This document shows, piece by piece, positions 26,782 to 39,870 of a stretch of 45,473 bases of DNA. Source of the DNA: an uncultured Saprospirales bacterium. GTDB taxonomy: Bacteria; Bacteroidota; Bacteroidia; Chitinophagales; JADIYW01. Each line of letters begins with the position of its first letter. The stretch's first letter is position 1. Location: NCBI GenBank assembly GCA_938008535.1, contig CALLKF010000107.1, positions 1 through 45,473 of the forward strand, given 5' to 3'. The notes below the pieces were generated by a model. The model did not search any database, had not been told where the DNA came from, and worked only from the letters and a program-made list of their open reading frames with translations. A program made the translations under genes and the position numbers.

Positions 26782-26795
<14 letters not shown>
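26286..26795 (+). CDS. secreted protein of unknown function
   Basis: A 169-residue protein with signal peptide MIRIIHFFFFFIIIIISSLAS. The mature part is Lys/Asp-rich with a Cys pair (NEACLTD, TCADLD, LSCFVYF) and no recognised family. Its last codons overlap the start of the giant T9SS protein by 14 bp, which implies translational coupling and a shared role or transcript. Codon use is like its neighbours. The coding call is supported by the signal peptide and the overlap geometry only. Confidence 0.65.
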
Positions 26796-32364
<5,569 letters not shown>

Positions 32365-32391
32365 ACACTTTGAAGAGACTGATAGGAAGGA

Positions 32392-32418
32392 AGAGGTTGC
32401 GCAAGCAGCCTCTTTTTT
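32392..32418 (+). terminator. rho-independent terminator
   Basis: AGAGGTTGC, loop GCAA, GCAGCCTCT (one G-U pair), then a T tract, 27 bp after the giant-protein stop codon. Confidence 0.9.
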
Positions 32419-32500
32419 TGTTGGTTTATTGACAAATCATAGGTTGAAAGTGCCAAATTACGATGTAAGTGTTGATGTTAAACGCTTATTTTGCTTCATT

Positions 32501-32710
32501 CGCATGATAGAAAGTAGGTTCCGCATGATAGATAGCTGATGTGCGATAATAGGTAGTTGATTCCGCATGATAGGTAGTTTAAGTGCGATCATAGATAGTT
32601 TGCTTCGTATGATAGATAATTGAAGCCCGATGATATGTAGTTTATTTCGTATGATAGAAAATTTAATCGCGGTGATAGAAAATTTAATCCGCGTGATAGT
32701 AATTTTCGTT
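32501..32710. repeat. array B: ten degenerate 21-bp tandem repeats
   Basis: The GATAG core recurs at 32506, 32527, 32548 (as AATAG), 32569, 32590 (as CATAG), 32611, 32632 (as GATAT), 32653, 32674 and 32695: an exact 21-bp step throughout, although units differ at many other positions. A typical unit is CGCATGATAG followed by GTAGTTTAAGT. The minus strand stays open across the whole array with a 7-residue period (K-L-S-I-I-R-x), but no ATG starts it. It lies between convergent genes. Confidence 0.92.
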
Positions 32711-32769
32711 CGAAAAAGTGATAAATACTTGATTTACAGATAATTTGTGGGTTTGATGGGTTTGTTTCT

Positions 32770-32793
32770 ACCTTATTTATTTATAAATAAGGT
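32770..32793. repeat. palindromic hairpin
   Basis: Perfect 11-bp arms, ACCTTATTTAT and its complement, around TT. No T tract follows; the function is unknown. It lies 60 bp beyond array B. Confidence 0.6.
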
Positions 32794-32831
32794 TAGTCCA
32801 TAGGATTTCTGCAAAGAAACAAGTTGAATTA

Positions 32832-33065
32832 TTATACATTAGTCGCCTTGTGGAAGATGAAGCAAGAAAGTACGTTATATTGTATTGGCTTTAAGTTTTT
32901 CGATGCGCGAATAAAGTCTTCTTGTGTTACTTTTATTTTATCAAGATCAATATCAGTTCGATAATTTTCTATAATAATGTCTTTTACATTTGCTGAACGT
33001 TTTAGGGCATTGTTGCAGCTTCTTTCAATAAAAACAATCTTAAGGTTCGCGTGAGCTAACCTTTT
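32832..33065 (-). pseudogene. 77-codon open remnant following the TPR gene, AAA+-C-terminus-like
   Basis: Directly after the TAA of the TPR gene, in the same frame, translation stays open for 77 codons, with no Met. The middle reads LKRSANVKDIIIENYRTDI and KVTQEDFIRASKNLKP, reminiscent of the helical C-terminus of AAA+ ATPases (x-V/I-T-x-E-D-F-x-x-A...K-x-x-x-P). No start codon or promoter is visible. It is best read as the 3' end of a lost gene; AAA+ ancestry is a guess from pattern only. Confidence 0.35.
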
Positions 33066-34913
33066 TTATTTTATAGGAATAGAATTGCTGTAAATTTCTT
33101 CTTTACGTTTGTTGTACCATTTGTCATTTGGGAAACGCTGCTGGAAAATTTGCATGACGCTATCGAGTTCTTTTCGTTTGTTATACTGCAAATATAGATT
33201 CACTAAATTATTAGCTGAATAATAAAAAACAGGTTCTCTGTTGATGACATATTTAAAATAAAATGTAGCAGAATCGATGTTGTTTAATTGCCAATAAGTG
33301 TAGCCAATATAATTTATGCTTGACAAGTATGAGCTGTCCACTTCTTTGCTTTTTAAGAAACAAGTTAATGCATTTGGAAAGTCTTTTTTATAGAAATAAC
33401 TCAGACCTAATAGTTCCCAAAGATCAGGCACTTTGTCGTAAATCTTTAATCCGTTTTCTGCATATTTTTTTCCGATGTTTATTAAACTATCCAATCTCTT
33501 TTTATTTGGATTTAGTAGTAATTCTTCATCTAAAGCCGTGTTAACATAAAGACCACTTGCCATTCGGTTTGCATTTGCCGATTGCGTTAAATGTGGCATA
33601 TCTTTTTCAATTAGTGTAAAAGAATTCTTCCAGTCTTTCGTTCTGTAAACGGTAAAGAAAATAAAAACAGCTGACAGTAAAATCAATACCGGGTTTTTAA
33701 AAATATTGAAAGATGCGTCAGCCGAAACATCAATAAATACGGCACTCAGTGCGATGCAAAAACCTAAAGAAGCAATGAAGTTATACTTATCCATGACAAT
33801 GCCTGCAACTTCCGTATAGTAATTGAGTGCGTAAGCAATTGCCATTATAAAAAACAAAAAGCAGAATGTATAAACTCGATTTTTTGAGTAAGTTTTATAA
33901 CATAAAAAAAGCAGCGCAAGCACTATAACAATCGTTACCATATTGATGACAGAAAAAAGACCAGTGAGCGGAATTTGATTATAACCGAAGAAGAAATAAT
34001 AGCCAAATGGAATTACCAAAAACTTGAAATAATAAAACAAAGAAGTCAGTGCAACTGCTATTCGGTTGATGAACGTATTGTTTGCCACTAAAGGATTCTC
34101 ATCAAAACCCATGGAAAAGATGTATTCTTTTTTATCTGGCAAAGACTGGAAAAATGCAAACACCTGGAAGACAATAAAAAATAAAACAACCGTGATGGCG
34201 ATGTTTTTTATAATTTTTTTTCTGTCAGTTTCTCTGAAAAAAAACAACACCAGCATTGGAGTTACAATAAAAACATAAGCATCTAATTTTGATAAAAATG
34301 CCAATGTAATCAATAGTATAAAAGAAAAAATACGAATGATTTTTTGGGTGTCGAAATAATAAATTAATTGAATAGCTGCAAACAAGCCGAACAGCATACT
34401 TAATAAATTATCGCGTGCTTTTATGTTAGCAACTACGCTTACATGGTTTGGATGAATAGCAAAAAACAAACAACTTAAAATGGCTAAGGATACTAGTTTT
34501 TTTGAATCAACATAAAGTCGCGAAACTATAATAAAATCGTATGTTTTGCATAAAATACATGCAAACAAAAACACATTTACAACATGCGAAACATAAGGAT
34601 TCGATTCGCCATAAAATTTACGTTCTAACCAAAATGTGACAAAAGAAATTGGACGATAATCGGCACCAGCAAACCAGGTTTTGAAAATTGAAATAAATCC
34701 AGCAAATGTGTTATCGATATTATTAATAGTGCTTGTAATAAATTTATCATCAACGCCATAATCAAAAGAATATGTCCAGCCGTATAATACAAATGCAAGA
34801 ATAAAAAAAGTGGTATAATGAACATATTTATTCAACCAAAAATCAGTTTTATTTTCAGTAGAAATAACTGTTTCAACTTTTTTAGTTGTTGCTTTTTGCT
34901 TTTCTTTTTTCAT
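33066..34913 (-). CDS. TMTC-like polytopic membrane protein with C-terminal TPRs
   Basis: 615 residues: a Lys-rich cytoplasmic N-terminus (about 1-30), then about 10-11 membrane helices (about 33-440), then a soluble TPR domain (about 470-605; GLKIYDKVPDLWELLGLSYF, YLSSINYIGYTYWQLNNIDSATFYFKYV). Early loops carry DYGVDDKFI and ADYRPISFVTFWLERKF, and IHPNHVSVVANIKARDNLLSMLFGL, the pattern of TMTC/DUF1736-type GT-C glycosyltransferases. It probably transfers a sugar from a lipid donor to secreted protein or glycan; the substrate is unknown. It starts 11 bp after the rnhA stop codon. Confidence 0.8.
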   Translation of the reverse strand: MKKEKQKATTKKVETVISTENKTDFWLNKYVHYTTFFILAFVLYGWTYSFDYGVDDKFITSTINNIDNTFAGFISIFKTWFAGADYRPISFVTFWLERKFYGESNPYVSHVVNVFLFACILCKTYDFIIVSRLYVDSKKLVSLAILSCLFFAIHPNHVSVVANIKARDNLLSMLFGLFAAIQLIYYFDTQKIIRIFSFILLITLAFLSKLDAYVFIVTPMLVLFFFRETDRKKIIKNIAITVVLFFIVFQVFAFFQSLPDKKEYIFSMGFDENPLVANNTFINRIAVALTSLFYYFKFLVIPFGYYFFFGYNQIPLTGLFSVINMVTIVIVLALLFLCYKTYSKNRVYTFCFLFFIMAIAYALNYYTEVAGIVMDKYNFIASLGFCIALSAVFIDVSADASFNIFKNPVLILLSAVFIFFTVYRTKDWKNSFTLIEKDMPHLTQSANANRMASGLYVNTALDEELLLNPNKKRLDSLINIGKKYAENGLKIYDKVPDLWELLGLSYFYKKDFPNALTCFLKSKEVDSSYLSSINYIGYTYWQLNNIDSATFYFKYVINREPVFYYSANNLVNLYLQYNKRKELDSVMQIFQQRFPNDKWYNKRKEEIYSNSIPIK

Positions 34914-34924
34914 TTATAAAAAAA

Positions 34925-35401
34925 TTAAAACATACCTTTTTTCTTGTCGATTTCTTTTTCATAACCTTCATCAATTGCTAACTCAAAACCATCTGCAGCT
35001 TCTGTTGCTAAAATATCGCAACGATTATTTTCTACATTTGTTGAATGACCTTTGACCCAAACAAAACGAATGTTTTGATATTCATATAATTTAAAAAACC
35101 GTTTCCACAAATCTTTATTTTTTTTCAACGCAAAATCTGGTTTCATGTTCCACTTAAAAACCCAACCTTTTTCCACCGATTCAACCACATATTTTGAATC
35201 TGAATAAATAGTGATTTCTAAGTCTTGTTTTTTTAGTGCTTCCAAACCTTCAATTACAGCCAATAATTCCATGCGATTATTGGTGGTTAAGCGATAACCT
35301 TTTGCAATTTCTTTTCGATGCCCATTTGCTAAAAGCACCACACCAAAGCCGCCTGGACCAGGATTGCCTCTTGAAGAACCATCGGTGTATATTGTTACCA
35401 T
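34925..35401 (-). CDS. rnhA: ribonuclease HI
   Basis: 158 residues. It cleaves RNA in RNA:DNA hybrids. Active-site signatures are IYTDGSSRGNPGPGGFG (first Asp), NNRMELLAVIEGLEAL (Glu) and IYSDSKYVVESVEKGW (second Asp). WVKGHSTNVENNRCDILATEA holds the handle-region His and last Asp. Length is normal. It heads a minus-strand operon with the TPR membrane protein and is divergent from nth, the two starts being 48 bp apart. Confidence 0.96.
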   Translation of the reverse strand: MVTIYTDGSSRGNPGPGGFGVVLLANGHRKEIAKGYRLTTNNRMELLAVIEGLEALKKQDLEITIYSDSKYVVESVEKGWVFKWNMKPDFALKKNKDLWKRFFKLYEYQNIRFVWVKGHSTNVENNRCDILATEAADGFELAIDEGYEKEIDKKKGMF

Positions 35402-35437
35402 AAAAAAAATTGTTGGTCGAATATAAGAGTAATCTAT

Positions 35438-35445
35438 TATTTTCG
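35438..35445 (+). promoter_or_regulatory. -7 box TATTTTCG before nth
   Basis: One mismatch to TAnnTTTG, four bases from the nth ATG. TTCG variants also precede gmk and gatC in this window. Confidence 0.45.
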
Positions 35446-35449
35446 TGGT

Positions 35450-36085
35450 ATGACCAAAAAAGAAAAAATTATTTTTATTGAAAATACGTTGGATAAGTTA
35501 TATCCAAATCCACCCATTCCATTAGATCATAAAGATGCTTATACATTGCTAATTGCAGTTTTGTTATCGGCGCAATGCACCGATATTCGCGTAAATAAAG
35601 TAACGCCAGCTTTATTTAAATTAGCAGATAATCCACAAAAAATGAGTAAAGTTCCTGTGGAAAAAATAAAAGAAATTATTCGACCATGTGGTTTGTCGCC
35701 GAGAAAATCTCAAGCAATTTCTGAATTATCAAAAATAATTATAGAAAAACACCAGGGAAATGTACCTAATACGTTTGAAGAATTAGAAGCATTGCCTGGT
35801 GTTGGACACAAAACAGCAAGCGTGGTGATGAGCCAGGCATTTGGTGTACCTGCATTTCCTGTTGATACGCATATTCATCGTTTGGCATATCGATGGAATT
35901 TGAGCAGTGGCAAAAATGTAGAACAAACAGAAAAGGACTTAAAACGTCTTTTTCCTAAAGAAAAATGGAACATATTGCATTTACAAATAATATTTTACGG
36001 TCGTGAATTTTGCATGGCAAGAGCACATGAGGTAGAAAAATGTATAATTTGTTCAAAAGTTGGTAAAAAAATGCTGAATAAATAA
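35450..36085 (+). CDS. nth: endonuclease III (DNA glycosylase/AP lyase)
   Basis: 211 residues. It removes oxidised pyrimidines. The helix-hairpin-helix with catalytic Lys is LEALPGVGHKTASVVM, and the catalytic Asp is in PAFPVDTHIHRLAYRW. LLSAQCTDIRVNKVTPAL near residue 45 is typical. The C-terminal cluster loop is odd: FCMARAHEVEKCIICSKVGKK gives C-x9-C-x2-C and no fourth Cys before the stop, against C-x6-C-x2-C-x5-C in E. coli. A [4Fe-4S] cluster may therefore be missing or altered. Confidence 0.93.
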   Translation: MTKKEKIIFIENTLDKLYPNPPIPLDHKDAYTLLIAVLLSAQCTDIRVNKVTPALFKLADNPQKMSKVPVEKIKEIIRPCGLSPRKSQAISELSKIIIEKHQGNVPNTFEELEALPGVGHKTASVVMSQAFGVPAFPVDTHIHRLAYRWNLSSGKNVEQTEKDLKRLFPKEKWNILHLQIIFYGREFCMARAHEVEKCIICSKVGKKMLNK

Positions 36086-36183
36086 ATTATTTTGATAACT
36101 TTATCGTTTATTAGTAAGAACTTTTTTAATGGAATATCCATTTTAGAGGTTACATGCACAGCATTTAAATAAAAAAATTACAC

Positions 36184-37224
36184 ATGAAAAAAATTGTTTT
36201 CTCTTTACTAATTATTGCTATTGCTTTTACAGCTTACTCAAAAGGAGGTGGTAGAAGAGGTAGTTTGGCTGATGCTGAAGGTGCTGGACATGATATTGGT
36301 GTTACTGTTGGGCCAGCTTGGGCACTTACAGATTTAGGTGGTGCTAAAAAAATTGGTTCACCATTTTTAAGAGATATTGATTTTCCTGCAACACGTGTTG
36401 GCGTTTCTGTTTTCTACAGATATAATATTAATAAATTTATTGCTGTTCGTGCAAATATAATGTGGGCAATGTTAAGAGCTGAAGATGCTGATACAGATGG
36501 CACACCACCAAATATTCCTGGTGGTCCAAGTGATAGCTGGTATAGAGCACGCAGAAATTTAAGTTTTAAAACACATGTTGTTGAATTTCAAGTAATGGCA
36601 GAGTTGAATTTGAAAAAATACCAACATGATGTATATGGCAAAGGCGAGAAAGATCGTTGGGCTCCATATATTGGCGCAGGTCTTGGATTTTTCTATTTTA
36701 ATCCATACATCGGTGGTGGTTTAGACGGTGGCTCAAAAATTAAATTAAAACCACTTGGTACTGAAGGTCAAAATATTGGTTATAAAAAACCATATAGCAA
36801 TTTTCAGTTTGATTTAATGGCAGTATTAGGTGTTAAATTTAATGTTTCACAAAGAGTTAGCATTGGCATTGAAGGTGTTTATCACCAAACATTTACGGAT
36901 TATCTAGATGACGTTAGTGGAAACTACATTAATGCATCTGATATTTCATTATTGTCTCCAACTGCACAAGCATTACAAAATAGGTCAAATACTGGTCCAT
37001 ATCCAAGTCCAACATTTAACTTTGTTGAAGGACAATTTAAACCTGATGGATCACTTAACCTTACAGGCATAGGTCAACAAAGAGGTGATAAAAAAGATAA
37101 CGACCAATTTTTAAATTTGAACATTACAGTATCTATTTCTTTAGGTAGTTTGAATAGAACTAACTTTGGAAGTTGTGGAAGAAAAAATCCATATCATCAT
37201 AAATTTAATTGTCCTAAATGGTAA
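36184..37224 (+). CDS. outer-membrane beta-barrel protein (DUF6089-like)
   Basis: 346 residues with signal peptide MKKIVFSLLIIAIAFTAYS. The alternating Gly/aromatic strands DIGVTVGPAWALTDLGG, RVGVSVFYRYNINKFIAVRANIMWAML, WAPYIGAGLGFFYFNPYIGGG and RVSIGIEGVYHQTFTDYLDDVSG fit the small outer-membrane barrels often annotated DUF6089 in Bacteroidota. The long periplasmic-or-loop segment (about 255-310) and the basic CGRKNPYHHKFNCPKW tail are unusual, with two Cys that could pair. Function unknown; T9SS- or gliding-linked roles are possible but unsupported. It is ended by a bidirectional terminator. Confidence 0.75.
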   Translation: MKKIVFSLLIIAIAFTAYSKGGGRRGSLADAEGAGHDIGVTVGPAWALTDLGGAKKIGSPFLRDIDFPATRVGVSVFYRYNINKFIAVRANIMWAMLRAEDADTDGTPPNIPGGPSDSWYRARRNLSFKTHVVEFQVMAELNLKKYQHDVYGKGEKDRWAPYIGAGLGFFYFNPYIGGGLDGGSKIKLKPLGTEGQNIGYKKPYSNFQFDLMAVLGVKFNVSQRVSIGIEGVYHQTFTDYLDDVSGNYINASDISLLSPTAQALQNRSNTGPYPSPTFNFVEGQFKPDGSLNLTGIGQQRGDKKDNDQFLNLNITVSISLGSLNRTNFGSCGRKNPYHHKFNCPKW

Positions 37225-37244
37225 TTATACTTTTAAAGTTTAAT

Positions 37245-37276
37245 AAAAAAGTCCTGAATTTATTCAGGACTTTTTT
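37245..37276. terminator. bidirectional terminator
   Basis: GTCCTGAA (37251-37258), loop TTTA, TTCAGGAC, flanked by an A tract and a T tract. It serves both the barrel gene and the convergent lipid-kinase cluster. Confidence 0.93.
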
Positions 37277-37291
37277 ATTGCTTTTTTTGAA

Positions 37292-38236
37292 TTACATTAT
37301 AAAATTAATTCGTTTGGAAACATTGGTTAATTTCATAGGTGCATAACCAATAAATTCACCGTCCATGTCAATTGAAATTTTTGTTGCATCGCACGATTCA
37401 ATATTGATTTCTTCAAACTGATGATAATGCACTTGTGGATGATTAATTTTTTTACATTTTTTTACAGTGCCTAAATGTTTGAAATAATCCATCAAATTAA
37501 TATCACCAATAATAACAAAAGAAAATTTACCATCGGTAACTTCTGCATCTGGAGCAATTCCTAAACCATTACCAAAATATTTTCCATTTGCAACCACCAT
37601 ATTTATTACTTTTCCTTGCCACGAAAAATTATCATTCCAACATTTTACATTGCAATTTTTATAGGTTGCGATGGTTGACATAATTGCCCAAGAATAACTA
37701 AAGTCGGCACCCATCCATTTGGGTACGTTTTCTTTTTTTACAACCGTTTCGCCACCCATTCCAACATCCGTAATATTCATAAAAAAGCGTGTCGCAGGAT
37801 TTTCTTCTTTATCGATAAAAGAAACAAAACCGGTGTCGATTAACTTCGAACTGCCAGATTCTATTAGTGTTTTCAACGTGTATAGTTGCGTGTTTTTATA
37901 AACAGTTTTCACAAAATCATTACCACTTCCAGCAGGATACACGCCAATTTTTATCTGACTGATTTTATTCCAATCGTAATCATTGATAGTGTTTTTATTT
38001 TCAATTTTAAAATGATTAACAACGCCATTGAGAATTTCATTTAATGTGCCATCGCCACCAATTGCAATAATTATTTCAAAGCCTTTTTTAATGGCTTCTT
38101 TTGGTAATTCAAAAAAATGACCTGCATATTGTGATTCAAAAAAATGAATTTCATGATTTTTAAAAGCAGCTTGAATTTCATTTTTTACCGCATTGAGTTT
38201 GCGTATTTTAGAATTAATTAGGAATGCTATTTTCAT
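37292..38236 (-). CDS. diacylglycerol kinase-family lipid kinase (YegS/DgkB-like)
   Basis: 314 residues. The N-terminal catalytic domain carries IIIAIGGDGTLNEILNGVV, the GGDGT nucleotide-binding motif, at about 60. KIGVYPAGSGNDFVKTVYKN follows (usual P-x-G-T-x-N-D-F; here G-S-G-N-D-F). The C-terminal beta domain begins MGMGGETVVKK-like (VGMGGETVV) and ends CDATKISIDMDGEFIGYAPM. The enzyme phosphorylates diacylglycerol or a related lipid at the membrane. It is the last gene of a three-gene minus-strand cluster with GlpD and the AGPS homologue, so its substrate may be a dialkyl or alkyl-acyl glycerol. Confidence 0.9.
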   Translation of the reverse strand: MKIAFLINSKIRKLNAVKNEIQAAFKNHEIHFFESQYAGHFFELPKEAIKKGFEIIIAIGGDGTLNEILNGVVNHFKIENKNTINDYDWNKISQIKIGVYPAGSGNDFVKTVYKNTQLYTLKTLIESGSSKLIDTGFVSFIDKEENPATRFFMNITDVGMGGETVVKKENVPKWMGADFSYSWAIMSTIATYKNCNVKCWNDNFSWQGKVINMVVANGKYFGNGLGIAPDAEVTDGKFSFVIIGDINLMDYFKHLGTVKKCKKINHPQVHYHQFEEINIESCDATKISIDMDGEFIGYAPMKLTNVSKRINFIM

Positions 38237-38292
38237 AATTTTACAGTTTAATGTTTTTAGTCAATTAAGATGTTTTTTAAACTATTTTCTAT

Positions 38293-39858
38293 TCACAAAT
38301 CACTATTTTCCCAAACATGCATTAAATTCCATGCACTTTTATATTCATTTATTTCTCGTTCTTTTTGCTCACTACTCCAATTTAACTCTTTTGTCATTAA
38401 CTCGGTAACTGCATTTACCAAAAGTTCATCATACGTTTGCATTTGGTAGGTGATAAGCGTTCTGCGTGTTAAAATATCATCTAGTTTTTGTGCATGTTGA
38501 TGCCTGATAAAAAATAAAATTTCTGCATTTGAGTATGGATATTTTTCAAATGGTTGAATTAAATCTAAATTATCTTGCACCAAATTAGCAATCAATGTTG
38601 CATTTTTAATTCCATAACGATGCTTAAACTTATCGATAATGGTTGAGTAAATGATTTCTTCATTATCGGAAGATGCTATCGCATGTTTATCTTCAATTGC
38701 TTTGATACAATTTTCTGCCATCGACATAAACGAAGTAAGTTTTCCGCCAGAAATCGTTAGCATATTGTCGTTGTTCCACCAAATCTGATAATCGCGCGAA
38801 CGCTTGGTACTTTGCTTGCTTTCATCTTCATCATTCAACAATGGTCGCAAACCTGCATAAACACTTAAAATATCTGCTTCTGTTAATTTTTTGTCTGTTA
38901 ATTGTGCATTCACACTTTCGAGTATATAATTTACTTCATCTTGCAAAATATGCATTTCATCATTCGATGCATTGTACTCTGTATCGGTTGTTCCGATAAT
39001 GGATAAGTTGTCGTCCCAAGGCATACACCAAATCATTCTGCCGTCGCCATTTGCCGTTGGAAACAACATTACGCAATCTTTTGGAAAATGATTTGCAGAT
39101 ACTACAATGTGTGTGCCTTTACTTGGCTGCATATATTTTTTTTCGTCTTTCGGATTGAATTTTTTTAATAATTCATCAGTCCAAATTCCAGTAGCAGAAA
39201 TAAATACTTTTGATTTTATTTGTTGTGTGAAATTGAAAACTTTATCGTGACAAGTAATATTTTTGATTTTATTTCCGACAAAATTAAACTGCTGCATTTC
39301 AAAATAATTCAATGCAATAGCGCCTAAATCAGTTGCTTCTTGTATCACTTCATTTGTTAAGCGAGCATCATTTGTTTTGGCATCATAATAAATAAAACCA
39401 CCAACCATCGATTCGGTTTTGATTTGCGGGAAACGTTTTTTTATTTCTTCTACATTAATTTCAGCGTGTTTTGGCATACTACTTTCACCACTTAAGTAAT
39501 CATAACCAGACAAGCCAATACTTAATTTTAATTTAGTAACTTTTGAATTATATATTGGCATAAAAAATGGCTGTGGCGACACCAAATGAGGATATTCTTT
39601 TAATAAATGTTCGCGTTCGTGTAATGCTTCTTTTACCAGTTTTATTTGCATTTGCTGCAAGTAACGCAAGCCACCATGAATCATTTTTGCTGAACGTGAG
39701 CTGGTGCCAAATGAAAAATCATTTTTATCTATAATTAATGTTTTCCAACCTTTGCGTGCGGCTGCCAGTGCAATACCAGCACCAGTAATACCACCGCCAA
39801 TTACTACTAAATCGAATAGTTCTGAAGTTGCTCGTTGTATGTTGTATTGACGATTCAT
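38293..39858 (-). CDS. glpD: FAD-dependent glycerol-3-phosphate dehydrogenase
   Basis: 521 residues. The N-terminal dinucleotide site is DLVVIGGGITGAGIALAAA, followed by the GlpD signature FGTSSRSAKMIHGGLRYLQ at about 50-70. The FAD/substrate-binding WTDELLKKF, THIVVS, IIGTTDTEY and YAGLRPLL are also in place, and the C-terminal DAO_C helical domain is complete. The enzyme oxidises sn-glycerol-3-phosphate to dihydroxyacetone phosphate, passing electrons to quinone at the inner membrane. It lies 12 bp after the AGPS homologue and 56 bp before the lipid kinase; together they suggest DHAP is made for lipid synthesis. Confidence 0.94.
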   Translation of the reverse strand: MNRQYNIQRATSELFDLVVIGGGITGAGIALAAARKGWKTLIIDKNDFSFGTSSRSAKMIHGGLRYLQQMQIKLVKEALHEREHLLKEYPHLVSPQPFFMPIYNSKVTKLKLSIGLSGYDYLSGESSMPKHAEINVEEIKKRFPQIKTESMVGGFIYYDAKTNDARLTNEVIQEATDLGAIALNYFEMQQFNFVGNKIKNITCHDKVFNFTQQIKSKVFISATGIWTDELLKKFNPKDEKKYMQPSKGTHIVVSANHFPKDCVMLFPTANGDGRMIWCMPWDDNLSIIGTTDTEYNASNDEMHILQDEVNYILESVNAQLTDKKLTEADILSVYAGLRPLLNDEDESKQSTKRSRDYQIWWNNDNMLTISGGKLTSFMSMAENCIKAIEDKHAIASSDNEEIIYSTIIDKFKHRYGIKNATLIANLVQDNLDLIQPFEKYPYSNAEILFFIRHQHAQKLDDILTRRTLITYQMQTYDELLVNAVTELMTKELNWSSEQKEREINEYKSAWNLMHVWENSDL

Positions 39859-39870
39859 TGATTATAAATA

